64,000 nt of DNA from a virus, in IMG/VR virus record IMGVR_UViG_3300017971_000041, positions 1 through 64,000 of that record; one strand, given 5' to 3'. This document shows positions 47,252 to 55,709 of the stretch, one piece after another. The notes beneath the pieces were generated by a model. It had not been told where the DNA came from, made no database searches, and saw only the letters and a program-made list of their open reading frames with translations. How positions within the stretch are numbered: the first letter of the stretch is position 1; each line of letters starts with the position of its first letter. The position numbers and the translations under genes are program-made.

Positions 47252-48397
47252 TTATCTGCCAAGGTGTCTCTGGACGATTTTATTTTGTTTGGCTAGTCGA
47301 ACACATGAAGGCCGGTATCTGGGTCTCTCGGTCAAAAATGCATGAAATTGATCGATTAAGAAGCCCGGGAATTCACACGGGATACATCTCCCGGTTTGAC
47401 GAATTAGCGTCCCATTCATGTTGTGGCGCCAGGTGCCATCGTCTTCAAGTTTTTCGGAATAAAAAATAAAGTCATCGGGAAAGCCCATGATTCGAGCTCG
47501 TTCACGGATCGTTGTTGGTAAGTTCGTTACTGGGTGAATGATCGGGTTGGTACCAATCAGTGTCGGGGAAGGCCCATCGTACTTCGGTTTTCGAAAACCG
47601 AAATGGAATTTCTGTTCACCACGGTCATTGATATAATGTAGGGGTTTGTTGTCCTTTTTATCCCTGAAGATCTTTTGTACTTCTCCCCAGTTCATGGGTC
47701 CATCACGAAAAACCCGATTCCCAGCACGGGCTGAACTGTGGATTGAATGGAGAATATGGTTCGGCAACCTCCCGTGGCAGTCCTCAAGGTCCCGGATAAC
47801 TTCTTTCAATGATTTCCCAATGTTGCGTTCGCCCGGCATGAATTGGTAGCCTAGATCGTGCAAGGAGGCAATAATAAACAGACGGTTCCGGTTCTTTTGG
47901 GAATTACCGTAGTGATAATTCGATACATATTCCACGTCAATGTGGTAATCAGGCAACAGAGATTTGTACAGCTCTGGCGGATTTGCTTCAAGGGATTTGG
48001 GAAGGTTGTCAAAGAAAGCAAACTTCGGTTTAATGACATTAACTATTCGAATCCATTCAAGAAACTCATCGGAGGCTTTCGATGCATACTCTTTACGTTC
48101 TGCCCCTGTTTTGTTGACGAGATTCGAATAGCGTCCACATTTCGGGTGTCCCCCGATAACATCGACCTTTCCAACCAAATCCTTTTTGATAAAGTCTGGC
48201 AGTTCGCTGTCTGATTTGACGAGCCAGGCGCCGGGGAAATTTTCGAGGAAGGTATTTCTGCCGTTTTCATCGAAGTGATGGCAAAACCCCCGAGGTTCAA
48301 TGTTCCCATATAATTTATGGCCAGCTCTATGGGCATAAACGAATGGTGACCCGATTCCCGCATATACACCCAACATTTTCAAAGGTCTTTCAATCAT
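47252..48397 (-). CDS. DNA cytosine-5 methyltransferase-like protein (divergent)
   Basis: A 381-aa protein with the C5-MTase order of motifs: VYAGIGSPFVYAHRAGH (I), IEPR (II), GGHPKCGRYSN (IV, Cys87 as nucleophile), FFDNLPKS (VI, Asp in place of the usual Glu), QKNRNRLFII (VIII), RERARIMGFPDDF (IX) and QTGRCIPCEFPG (X). Motifs IV and VI depart from GGPPCQ and ENV, so substrate or chemistry may differ. ATG 48397 follows TTGGAGA. It may protect phage DNA or act on modified cytosine. Confidence 0.82.
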   Translation of the reverse strand: MIERPLKMLGVYAGIGSPFVYAHRAGHKLYGNIEPRGFCHHFDENGRNTFLENFPGAWLVKSDSELPDFIKKDLVGKVDVIGGHPKCGRYSNLVNKTGAERKEYASKASDEFLEWIRIVNVIKPKFAFFDNLPKSLEANPPELYKSLLPDYHIDVEYVSNYHYGNSQKNRNRLFIIASLHDLGYQFMPGERNIGKSLKEVIRDLEDCHGRLPNHILHSIHSSARAGNRVFRDGPMNWGEVQKIFRDKKDNKPLHYINDRGEQKFHFGFRKPKYDGPSPTLIGTNPIIHPVTNLPTTIRERARIMGFPDDFIFYSEKLEDDGTWRHNMNGTLIRQTGRCIPCEFPGFLIDQFHAFLTERPRYRPSCVRLAKQNKIVQRHLGR

Positions 48398-48454
48398 TAT
48401 ATTTTCTCCAAGTAACAAGCATTTAATTCGTTATGGTTCATGGGGGCCTTTTAT

Positions 48455-49081
48455 TTAATAATTCGAATTTTGCCGGAAAACATTGACCAATGCTTTTTTA
48501 TGATAAAAAACATACAAAGCTTCCATTGACCCGACATGGTGAAAAATCGTATTCAACAAAGAAACGTAGCCGAGGACCATCGAACTCACGAATCGGTTCC
48601 AGTCAGTTAACACATGGGTGTTTTTCCACGGTTTGTTTTTAAGGAGATTGCAGGCTATTCCAATGTGATAGGTGGTATTCAGCATTTGCAGTGGATCCTT
48701 TACCAAGTCAACCGTCGGGCGGGGGGTGTATTTCTCGAAATGGGTCGGTTGGATATCACACAGAATGAGCATTTCGGTATAGAAGTGCAAGGCGTCAATC
48801 AATTCTTCGACCAGATGTACCTTGCTGTGGTCCGCGGCTTCGATGGCTTCGGTAATTTCTTCTGTTACACGCCAGGCATAGTCTTTGATAATGTATTGCC
48901 AAACCGGGTCGTCAATCGAAAACGGCCGACCAACAACGAAACCCAAGCCCAGACCATTGCCTTCCTCAATGCCTTTATATTTTTCGTGCAATTCCGCCTG
49001 TCTGGCGAAGATTCCTTTAATTTGTTCGAACGGTGTTTTTGGGATGACTAATCCTTTTACGTCTGCGTCGTTGACATTCAT
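48455..49081 (-). CDS. All-alpha dUTPase/dCTPase-like NTP pyrophosphatase
   Basis: A 208-aa helical enzyme of the dimeric dUTPase/MazG superfamily. The metal motif lies at WRVTEEITEAIEAADHS (Glu74, Glu75, Glu78) and VEELIDALHF (Glu92, Glu93, Asp96). T4 gp56, a dCTPase/dUTPase, belongs to this superfamily and removes dCTP in a phage with modified cytosine. Here it sits beside a predicted dCMP hydroxymethylase and dCMP deaminase, so it may supply dCMP/dUMP; substrate choice cannot be read from sequence alone. AGGAGG is upstream. Confidence 0.82.
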   Translation of the reverse strand: MNVNDADVKGLVIPKTPFEQIKGIFARQAELHEKYKGIEEGNGLGLGFVVGRPFSIDDPVWQYIIKDYAWRVTEEITEAIEAADHSKVHLVEELIDALHFYTEMLILCDIQPTHFEKYTPRPTVDLVKDPLQMLNTTYHIGIACNLLKNKPWKNTHVLTDWNRFVSSMVLGYVSLLNTIFHHVGSMEALYVFYHKKALVNVFRQNSNY

Positions 49082-49139
49082 GATTTTTCCTCCTATTGCA
49101 ATTTAATAAGTTTAACATTGTCCACGTCATTGACATGGT

Positions 49140-49652
49140 TTAGGTTTCGTAACCAGCCTCTCTGCATATTCTTTTTAATCGTATCATAGACAAATTTCGA
49201 AAGTCAACAGGAATCACTTTTAAATCAAGAATTGTCGAACAATGGACCATAATATTTTGGTATCGAGTATAAATATCAAAGTACCGTTGTCGAACTTGCT
49301 CCACGTGTTCTTTGGATTTATGTTCTTTCTGGTTCAAGTAATGCAATTTTGATTCCAGATATTCCCATCCGGGGTTGCAATATATAATAAAAGGATTTAA
49401 TTTTTGTAGTGCGTTCCACAGTATTTCGGGTTTGACAAGGATTTTACCACGGAGGGTGCAATATACTTGTTCGGAAATACACGGGTGGCGGTCCAAAAGC
49501 ATGTCCTTCGGAGTATTTTCAATTCGGGCCATAATTTCTTCAGGTGACTTCGGAGGCGCACCGAAATGGTGAATTTTCAAACCAGTGAATTCCGAAAGAT
49601 GCCTCCCAACCGTGGTTTTCCCAGACAAATCGGGTCCTTCTAATAATATCAT
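49140..49652 (-). CDS. Thymidylate-kinase-like P-loop nucleotide kinase
   Basis: A 170-aa kinase with Walker A GPDLSGKTT (~6-14), a DRHPCISE segment like the TMPK DR motif (~55) and a basic lid (VRQRYFDIYTRY). It probably phosphorylates a deoxynucleoside monophosphate. In this operon it could act on the product of either ThyA-family enzyme. The start ATG overlaps the end of the 50011 antisense frame, which I reject. GGAC precedes the start. Confidence 0.85.
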   Translation of the reverse strand: MILLEGPDLSGKTTVGRHLSEFTGLKIHHFGAPPKSPEEIMARIENTPKDMLLDRHPCISEQVYCTLRGKILVKPEILWNALQKLNPFIIYCNPGWEYLESKLHYLNQKEHKSKEHVEQVRQRYFDIYTRYQNIMVHCSTILDLKVIPVDFRNLSMIRLKRICREAGYET

Positions 49653-49688
49653 TTTTTGTCCTTTTTTAGAAATGTAGAAAAGAGATTT

Positions 49689-49709
49689 TGAAAAAAGCCC
49701 CCGAAGGGG
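49689..49709 (-). terminator. Rho-independent terminator
   Basis: Read leftward: GGCCCC, TTCG loop, GGGGGC, then TTTTTTC. It ends the 50363 gene just before the kinase start, so the kinase operon needs readthrough or another start. Confidence 0.8.
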
Positions 49710-49742
49710 CCTATTTCATAGTAGCGAAGGATCGAGCGGGTA

Positions 49743-50363
49743 TTACTTCGGAGCCAAGCCCATGTCGGCGGATTTGCCGGTGGCCAAGGACGAAAATACT
49801 GGATACAAACGTATCCATTTCTTGGCCGATTTTTTGGTGGTAACTTCGGCAATGGCGTCGGTGAACTCGTCGCTGGTAGCATCGGGTTTGGAGAAAAAGA
49901 GATCCACGATGGTTTTGTTGATTTTGGATCCCTTCGGGCCGCCCTTGCTTTTCTTCGGTCTGGTCGGCATGGCCAAGTCCATGTCTTCGAGGCGTTTGCG
50001 AATCTGCGCAATCACTTTTTTCTCGGTGGCGCCGGTAATGTTTTTGACGGCCTCGGCAATGATCGGTTTGAAACCTTCGAAGGACAAGTCTTCCTGGGTC
50101 AGATCCTCGGCGAGTTCCAGGTTTTCGTCCAAGTATTCGGAAATGTTTTCTCGAATTTCGGCCGGGGATATGACCAGCCCTTCGCTGATGGTAATGGCGC
50201 GGTACAGGCGGACCAGGTTGGAAAATGGGATTCCCTGTTCGAACATTTTGGTTTTGATTTCATCGGGATCTTGTTTGTTTTCAAAGCCCTGCATGATAAC
50301 ACTTTTGGCATTTTCATATTGGGTTTCCGGGATTCCTTTGATTGTTTGTTTTTCGTTGGACAT
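49743..50363 (-). CDS. Abundant-type early protein of unknown function
   Basis: A 206-aa soluble protein with GC-rich, capsid-like codon choice, suggesting very high expression. It is helical with a conserved-looking C-terminus (KPDATSDEFTDAIAEVTTKK, then KKWIRLYPVFSSL) and a basic, Gly/Lys-rich patch near 140 (RPKKSKGGPKGSK). It has its own strong promoter with TATATT and TTGACA, plus GGAGG. It could be a DNA-binding or nucleoid-like protein; not recognised. Confidence 0.75.
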   Translation of the reverse strand: MSNEKQTIKGIPETQYENAKSVIMQGFENKQDPDEIKTKMFEQGIPFSNLVRLYRAITISEGLVISPAEIRENISEYLDENLELAEDLTQEDLSFEGFKPIIAEAVKNITGATEKKVIAQIRKRLEDMDLAMPTRPKKSKGGPKGSKINKTIVDLFFSKPDATSDEFTDAIAEVTTKKSAKKWIRLYPVFSSLATGKSADMGLAPK

Positions 50364-50414
50364 GATGCCTCCTTAATTATTTGTTTATGGTATTCGTAAT
50401 CAATTGTTAAGTTG

Positions 50415-50443
50415 AATATACCAAATATCATTTAGTGTGTCAA
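50415..50443 (-). promoter_or_regulatory. Sigma70-like promoter
   Basis: Leftward TTGACA (50438-50443), 17-bp spacer, TATATT (50415-50420). It drives the 50363 gene. Confidence 0.82.
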
Positions 50444-50449
50444 CACATT

Positions 50450-50596
50450 TTACCAAATTTTAATGTTTTTTATACGTTTTATATTCACATGTTTTTTAAC
50501 GTAATCAACAACCTCCTGGGGATCGTCGCCCCGGAGAACGATGAAATCCGTACGACCTTTGTCGTCAATGTAATCAATTTTAAATTCTTTTTCCAT
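50450..50596 (-). CDS. 48-aa small protein
   Basis: A short gene read from the sequence: ATG 50596, stop at 50450-50452. GAAAGGAAG is upstream and a consensus promoter lies 40 bases above it. The product is charged with a beta-alpha-beta look (EFKIDYIDDKGRTDFIVLRG, then VVDYVKKHVNIK). The full set of signals makes it a real early gene; function unknown. Confidence 0.7.
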   Translation of the reverse strand: MEKEFKIDYIDDKGRTDFIVLRGDDPQEVVDYVKKHVNIKRIKNIKIW

Positions 50597-50634
50597 ATTT
50601 TCTTCCTTTCTGTTAATGTTGATGTTTATGCTTT

Positions 50635-50663
50635 AATATAATAGCTAAACAAATCTTTGTCAA
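50635..50663 (-). promoter_or_regulatory. Sigma70-like promoter
   Basis: Leftward TTGACA (50658-50663), 17-bp spacer, TATATT (50635-50640). It drives the 50596 gene. Confidence 0.8.
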
Positions 50664-50687
50664 CAGAAAAAGAATAAAAATCTAAAA

Positions 50688-50978
50688 TTAATTCCAATCA
50701 TCGACCCAATAGTACGATCCATCATTAATTAACTGGGTAATTAATTTCCCAGACTCCAACAAAGGAACGCCTTGTCTGGTTGTATGAATAACCAGAGCTA
50801 CCATACGTGATACAACGACCTTTTGATGGCAACAAATAAAATATCCGGACCTATTTTTAAACATCCCCAGACGTCCCATGTTTTGATATGAGTATCGATT
50901 TCGATCAGATTTGCTACGTCTGTGGTGTCCCTTGGCCTCGGTTAAAAATATTGTCTGCATTAAATCAGCTCGATCCAC
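50688..50978 (-). CDS. Hypothetical protein
   Basis: A 96-aa basic protein; AGGAGAG precedes the ATG. It has an Arg/His/Lys-rich N-terminal third (GHHRRSKSDRNRYSYQ), a FICCHQK patch and a C-terminal beta/helix part (VALVIHTTRQGVPLLESGKL). It abuts the helicase gene in the same operon. The basic N-terminus may contact nucleic acid. No family is recognised. Confidence 0.72.
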   Translation of the reverse strand: MDRADLMQTIFLTEAKGHHRRSKSDRNRYSYQNMGRLGMFKNRSGYFICCHQKVVVSRMVALVIHTTRQGVPLLESGKLITQLINDGSYYWVDDWN

Positions 50979-50987
50979 AATTCTCTC

Positions 50988-52622
50988 CTAAGATGGTATG
51001 TTTTCTTCTTTAGTTTCGTAGTATTTGGGAGACTTTTCAGGAGTCGCAAATTCAACTTCCTCGATTGACCAATAACGCCCCCCGACAAATACTTTTATGC
51101 GGGCCGGAATTCGTAACTGACTACGGACTTTATACAATTCATCCACGGTGAGTGGCATCTTTTCAAGGCCTCCTGTGAAACGGAATAGTGTCCAATTTTT
51201 AGCTTTGGTTCGTGCATAGCCCTTGTGGTCGAGACAAATGTATTCAGTAACATAATTCAAACGGCATTTATAAATAACTTTTAATGAATTTGGTTTTCCT
51301 GGTTTTTTATGGATTTTATAAAACACCTTATCTACATTGAGCCATTTTCGTTTCTTAGCTAAATCATTTTGAATGATGTCCACGGTGTCTGCTTTAGTTT
51401 TGATTTTTTCTTTAAACACGAATTCGTGACCACAAACTGCACAGAAGCGAGTTAGTGTGTGGGTAATGACCATGCATTTTGGACATTGTTTTGTTGGGGC
51501 TTTCCCTTTTTGTTTTTTACCTTTTGGTTTGGGAACAATCACATTATTAATAGGACCTAGTCGACTCGTGTTACCGGCAAAGTCAAGGACTAGACAATGG
51601 GTTTTCCCAGGGGCCATTCGCAATCCACGGCCGACCATTTGTACATGCAAGACAGCGCTTTTGGTCGGGCGCAATAGTACAATCAAATCAATGTTGGGGG
51701 CGTCAAACCCGGTGGTTACCATACCGACTGAAACTACACATCTGATTTCTTTGTTTTTAAATTGCTGAATGATTTCATCACGATCTCCATTTACCTTTGT
51801 ATGAAGAGCCCGGGATTTAATCCCCAGAGAATTTAACTCAGCTGTAATGTTTTCACAATGTTCGATATTGATAGCAAAAACCAACCAGGAATGGTAATTC
51901 CATTGGCCAATATCGACTGCCTCCTTAACAGCGGCCTTTGTAATCGAGAGCCGGTCGACCTTCTCAGCTAATTGTTTTTGATTAAAATCCCCAGCTGTGG
52001 TTTTCACCCCCGTGGTATCCAACTCATTTTTTGTTGCTCTGGAAATTAAATTGCATAAATAGCCATCAGTAATCAATTTATTAAAGCTTTTAGTCGATGA
52101 TAAATCATATGATAATTTATCGAATATTCGATCTTTGCCTTTATAAATGTATCCTATACCACGGCGGAATACTGTAGCTGACAATCCGACACATTTCGAA
52201 TTAATGGCTGTTAAGAATTTTCGATACATTGACGAGCCCTTTGGTGGGATCTGGTGGCATTCGTCAATGATTGTTAAATCGAATTTCTTAAATTTGCTTG
52301 GGTGTCGGTAAACCGATTGAATTCCGGCAACAGTGATTTTTTGGATGTCTCGAATTTTCAGCCCAGAACTGTATAAACCAATTGAAATGCCAGGGAAAAA
52401 TTCACAAATGGCTTCATGGTTCTGGGTTAAAATTTCTTTTGTGGCAGCCAATACGAGAATATTTTTTTGTGGAAATTTTTCCAAAAATTCATAGATGAAT
52501 TGCCCCATTATAACTGTCTTGCCGGCTCCAGTAGGAACTGCTATTACTGGATTGTACTCTTCGACGTCCTGTAACAGTGCTTTAACTGCTTCTTGTTGAT
52601 AATCTCGTGGTTCAAATCTCAT
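50988..52622 (-). CDS. SF2 DEAD/DECH-box helicase, RecG/UvsW/type III Res-like
   Basis: A 544-aa DNA helicase. ATG 52622 follows GGAGG (the longer frame to 52712 crosses the promoter). Motif I is PTGAGKT (~30-36), motif II DECH (~120-123), GLSATVFRRG follows as motif III, and motif VI is QMVGRGLRMA. A Cys4 zinc finger (CPKC and CAVC) lies at ~385-410. It resembles phage UvsW and Res-III helicases that unwind branched DNA or start recombination. It is likely the main helicase here, although a replicative type may lie outside the window. Confidence 0.9.
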   Translation of the reverse strand: MRFEPRDYQQEAVKALLQDVEEYNPVIAVPTGAGKTVIMGQFIYEFLEKFPQKNILVLAATKEILTQNHEAICEFFPGISIGLYSSGLKIRDIQKITVAGIQSVYRHPSKFKKFDLTIIDECHQIPPKGSSMYRKFLTAINSKCVGLSATVFRRGIGYIYKGKDRIFDKLSYDLSSTKSFNKLITDGYLCNLISRATKNELDTTGVKTTAGDFNQKQLAEKVDRLSITKAAVKEAVDIGQWNYHSWLVFAINIEHCENITAELNSLGIKSRALHTKVNGDRDEIIQQFKNKEIRCVVSVGMVTTGFDAPNIDLIVLLRPTKSAVLHVQMVGRGLRMAPGKTHCLVLDFAGNTSRLGPINNVIVPKPKGKKQKGKAPTKQCPKCMVITHTLTRFCAVCGHEFVFKEKIKTKADTVDIIQNDLAKKRKWLNVDKVFYKIHKKPGKPNSLKVIYKCRLNYVTEYICLDHKGYARTKAKNWTLFRFTGGLEKMPLTVDELYKVRSQLRIPARIKVFVGGRYWSIEEVEFATPEKSPKYYETKEENIPS

Positions 52623-52641
52623 AGTTTTCCTCCATTGTGTT

Positions 52642-52670
52642 AGTATATCATGGAGAGTTAACGTTGTCAA
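52642..52670 (-). promoter_or_regulatory. Sigma70-like promoter
   Basis: Leftward TTGACA (52665-52670), 17-bp spacer, TATACT (52642-52647). It lies at the 3' end of the 53071 gene and drives the helicase operon. Confidence 0.82.
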
Positions 52671-53071
52671 TAGAAAAGTTTCCCGGTCAATAAAAACAAT
52701 AACCGATTCCAAAAGCCCAGATTTTTAATTCGCCGGATAGTTTTTTCGAGATCCGCGATTTCTGTAAGGTTCAAAGCCTCTTTTATTTTTAATGAATCGA
52801 CTTCATAACTCAATTGACTTAACGAATGGAGGGGAATATTCAACAATTTATGTACTCGTTCAGTAAAACCAATATAAACAGGCTCCTTCTGTCCAGCAAA
52901 ATAAAACGGCTGGGGATAGACCTTTTCAACTTGCGTCTTCGGTTTCGTTGACAAATCTGTGATATGGTTTGAAGTCAAATAGGGAGCTATGGTTTTGGTC
53001 AATACTTCGGTTCCAGCCACATTGTGAGTCTCTATTGTTTTGATATCAGTAATTATAATTGCTTTTTTCAT
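52667..53071 (-). CDS. Hypothetical protein
   Basis: A 134-aa protein whose start lies after an in-frame-free gap; GGGGGT is the ribosome site. It has an alpha/beta N-terminal half (KAIIITDIKTIETHN...), a middle segment with PFYFAGQKEPVYIGF and a basic helical end (DLEKTIRRIKNLGFW). The first bases of the next promoter overlap its 3' end. No family is recognised. Confidence 0.7.
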   Translation of the reverse strand: MKKAIIITDIKTIETHNVAGTEVLTKTIAPYLTSNHITDLSTKPKTQVEKVYPQPFYFAGQKEPVYIGFTERVHKLLNIPLHSLSQLSYEVDSLKIKEALNLTEIADLEKTIRRIKNLGFWNRLLFLLTGKLFY

Positions 53072-53118
53072 AATACCCCCGTAATTAATGACGGGATGTT
53101 GAGTCCCATCGTTTGGAT

Positions 53119-53889
53119 TTATTTTCTCACAGCAATTTCATTATTGGTAACGGCTTCCGACAATTCGAAAGTATAATCATACAGATGCAGGCCCTTCGAG
53201 GTTGCAATGATTTGTCCGTTGTCGACTCCGATTTCCGAGGCACAAATTTGCTTTAACATTTCGATTATGGCCAAGTTTGCTGGAAACCCAGACCATAAAT
53301 CCCAGGACCGGAAATAAGGAAAGAAATGCAATGCTCCATCCTGAATCCGAGTATCGATATGGCGTAAGCATGGCGGATCGACCAAGCTCATGTCCGAAGG
53401 TTTGGCAATTTGTAGGACCATTTGGTTGTTTCGAGGCCCAAACGCCTTATACGTCCGAATCATGTAATCGACTTGATTTAACAAAACACATGGATTTGAT
53501 CGTAAAGAGGTGAAAATACCACGGAGGAGGTCGATGTTAGTTTCTCGAACTTCCGTGGTGATATCTTGTGCATATAAACGGTTTCCATAAGTATATGCTT
53601 CGTTGTCATCTATGTCAGGAGTCAAAAGGTATTGGGAATATCCCTCGACATAGCCTTCTTGAACGGGGTCCGGCAGTCCCAAAACGGGGTTCAGTTGAGG
53701 CAACATGGGATTGTCCCACGGACGTCGGATGTGGATAGTTACGAAATCCAGCTCGAGTCGTTTGCTTAAAGCAAAGGATCCTTTATCAATGTTAAATGTT
53801 CGGCCTTCGGTAACAGCAGCATATACTGCTTGGAACCAAGCATCGGAGATTGTTACTGCATCAATTGAAATAGGCTTAAGTACGTCCAT
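53119..53889 (-). CDS. ThyA-family thymidylate synthase, divergent type
   Basis: A 256-aa ThyA-fold protein. The catalytic site is DPPCLRHID (Cys174), followed by a strand ending in FRSWDLWSGFPAN (Arg194, Asp197, Gly201, Asn205) and HLYDY. All dUMP-contact residues, including the Asn that selects uracil, are present, so dUMP is the likely substrate. The N-terminal ~100 residues differ from bacterial ThyA. With the Asp-type enzyme at 46431, the phage carries two ThyA paralogues. It acts in dTMP or modified-dUMP synthesis. Confidence 0.82.
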   Translation of the reverse strand: MDVLKPISIDAVTISDAWFQAVYAAVTEGRTFNIDKGSFALSKRLELDFVTIHIRRPWDNPMLPQLNPVLGLPDPVQEGYVEGYSQYLLTPDIDDNEAYTYGNRLYAQDITTEVRETNIDLLRGIFTSLRSNPCVLLNQVDYMIRTYKAFGPRNNQMVLQIAKPSDMSLVDPPCLRHIDTRIQDGALHFFPYFRSWDLWSGFPANLAIIEMLKQICASEIGVDNGQIIATSKGLHLYDYTFELSEAVTNNEIAVRK

Positions 53890-54332
53890 TATCTTCCTTT
53901 CTGGGGCTTGTCAATTGGTCCCTTTTTGCCTTCTGAAATCGGACCATTGTTAAAATCGGGGGCGGCAATTCGGGGGACATCCTCAATTTCGATCACCCGG
54001 GAAATATCCATCCAGGCCGAGTCAATGAGCTTTCCTTCCCTTGCTTGGGGGGTTACAAGGGCCTGGATACATCCCGATAAATCAAATGAGATCGAGGTAA
54101 CGATTCCCCTAAAACCAGTTACTTTATCTCGTACGGGCTTACCCAACATGGATATATGAGTCATGGTGTTCTCCTTTCGTATGGTAAATTGATTTTCGTT
54201 CAGCCAACTATGGAATTCTTTAGCTGTGTAATAACATTTGTCTGGGTCTCGAATGCACAGATGTCCTTCATCGTACTCGATCAGGGCCTGGCATTTGACG
54301 TCTTTACAAAATTCGTATTTTTGATATCTCAT
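53889..54332 (-). CDS. Two-part hypothetical protein with internal start
   Basis: A 147-aa frame from ATG 54332 (AGAGG upstream). The N-terminal ~50 residues have four Cys (CKDVKCQAL, CIRDPDKC) like a small zinc domain. From ATG 54164, which has its own AAAGGAG, comes a 91-aa part (GKPVRDKVTGFRGIVTSISF, then GCIQALVTPQ) matching a family of small phage proteins with a VTGF-G pattern. Two products, long and short, are plausible. A shorter relative is at 57916-58053. Confidence 0.72.
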   Translation of the reverse strand: MRYQKYEFCKDVKCQALIEYDEGHLCIRDPDKCYYTAKEFHSWLNENQFTIRKENTMTHISMLGKPVRDKVTGFRGIVTSISFDLSGCIQALVTPQAREGKLIDSAWMDISRVIEIEDVPRIAAPDFNNGPISEGKKGPIDKPQKGR

Positions 54333-54340
54333 GTCAACCT

Positions 54341-54868
54341 CTAAAATATTATTTGTTTCATGAACGAAACGGTTCCTTGGCGTAGATTTCCACGTTCGGG
54401 GCGATTCGTGAAAATATAGTCATAATCGAATTCCATTGACAGAATGTCAGCCGTGCAGTCTGGTACCGGTTTATTCGGATCCCGGACGAGTACGGTTATA
54501 AAATCGACTGGACACTTTTGTCGAAGTTTATTGATTTCCTTCGGCTCCCGGACATGTACAAATAAAACGAATGGTTGTCCGAGGTTCCTGCAAGCCCGGA
54601 TTTGTTGAAGAGTCTCCTTCAACGGGAAATCACAGTAGTCGATGGAAAGCCACTTCAATGTTTGCCAATGGTTCCTCAATTCGTCCGTCTTGCCTTCGTC
54701 GCCTTCTTTGATTCCGACCATTGCACAAGCTTTTTTAATTGTATCAATGGTCGAATAATTAAAAGACCAAACCCCGTGGCGGTCCAATAGCTTGCGCAGT
54801 TCCTCAACAAAGGTGTCCTTTCCGTGGCCACCTGGGCCATTTACAACAATAACTTTTTGGATTTCCAT
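54341..54868 (-). CDS. P-loop deoxynucleotide kinase-like protein
   Basis: A 175-aa protein with Walker A VNGPGGHGKDTF (~9-20), a DTIKKACAM segment and a C-terminal TNRPERGNLRQ. The GKDT form of the loop is typical of phage dNMP kinases and their relatives. A second kinase of the TMPK type lies at 49140. It probably works on deoxynucleotides, but which one is unknown. It starts two bases before the nuclease stop downstream of 54871. Confidence 0.78.
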   Translation of the reverse strand: MEIQKVIVVNGPGGHGKDTFVEELRKLLDRHGVWSFNYSTIDTIKKACAMVGIKEGDEGKTDELRNHWQTLKWLSIDYCDFPLKETLQQIRACRNLGQPFVLFVHVREPKEINKLRQKCPVDFITVLVRDPNKPVPDCTADILSMEFDYDYIFTNRPERGNLRQGTVSFMKQIIF

Positions 54869-54870
54869 GT

Positions 54871-55707
54871 TTACCTTTTGTATTCGTGTTTAATGGATTT
54901 TAACAATTTATAATGTTGACACCCCAGACGTTGTTGATCGGTTACGAGCTGTAAGTCATCGTAATAGGAGCACTTCCATCGACCCTCAGGATGTAAGTCC
55001 AGATAATCACAGGTGCGACAATTACGCTCCACATGAGCATTACCGTGGCAAATTGCATTAGCATCGCAAAATCGGCACTCAAACCATGTAGGTTTGAATT
55101 TTTTGGGCGGCGGGTCCTCAGATAAAATGATTCGTTCAGCTTTTCGCTCCAGATCCTGAGCATATCCCTTGTCAAGTTTCACCCGTTCGAAGTACATGGC
55201 ATCTGTATTTTTATTGACTGCGATGAACATGGCGCGGGTCAATTTCAATTTATACATGTAAATTTGCATTTGGGCATAATAAACAGGCTTTGAAACTTTG
55301 ACACTGCGGGTCTTTGAAATCTCTTTAAAATACTTATCACTCATGGTTTTGTATTCCATAAGGTGTACAGTTTTGGGAGCTTCAACAATGCCCAGACCCT
55401 TGCCATCACAATGACCTTTACAATGCCCAAATCCCAAAACAACTTCAGCTTGGTCATCAAATGTCTGGATTCCGATTTTTGCGAGTTCAGCTTCAATCGC
55501 CGGCTCTTCGCGGTGTCCACGGTTGAAGAGACGTTTCAGACGTGCGGGAATTTCTCGATTGTAGCACCAACGAAACGAATACCAAAGATACCGGTCACAT
55601 GAATGGCCCAATTTCGAACAGCCCAGATAGGGCCTCAGTTCCCCTGGCTCAGTTAGTTCCTCAATTTTTGCAGCTGTCGTGTTTTTAAATTTTGTTAATT
55701 GTACCAC
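54871..55707 (-). CDS. RecB/Cas4-like PDD-EXK exonuclease
   Basis: A 278-aa nuclease of the RecB/Cas4 superfamily: GHREEPAIE (~64-72), GHCDG (Asp101), a second metal motif EYKT (Glu118, Lys120), and the YYAQMQIYMY helix with Gln146. Cys residues (CSKLGHSC near 30, several at 200-235 and CQHY at the end) could hold an iron-sulfur cluster as in Cas4 and AddB. It may resect DNA ends with the Sak4-like protein. GGGGGTAA precedes the ATG. Confidence 0.85.
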   Translation of the reverse strand: MVQLTKFKNTTAAKIEELTEPGELRPYLGCSKLGHSCDRYLWYSFRWCYNREIPARLKRLFNRGHREEPAIEAELAKIGIQTFDDQAEVVLGFGHCKGHCDGKGLGIVEAPKTVHLMEYKTMSDKYFKEISKTRSVKVSKPVYYAQMQIYMYKLKLTRAMFIAVNKNTDAMYFERVKLDKGYAQDLERKAERIILSEDPPPKKFKPTWFECRFCDANAICHGNAHVERNCRTCDYLDLHPEGRWKCSYYDDLQLVTDQQRLGCQHYKLLKSIKHEYKR

Positions 55708-55709
55708 AA

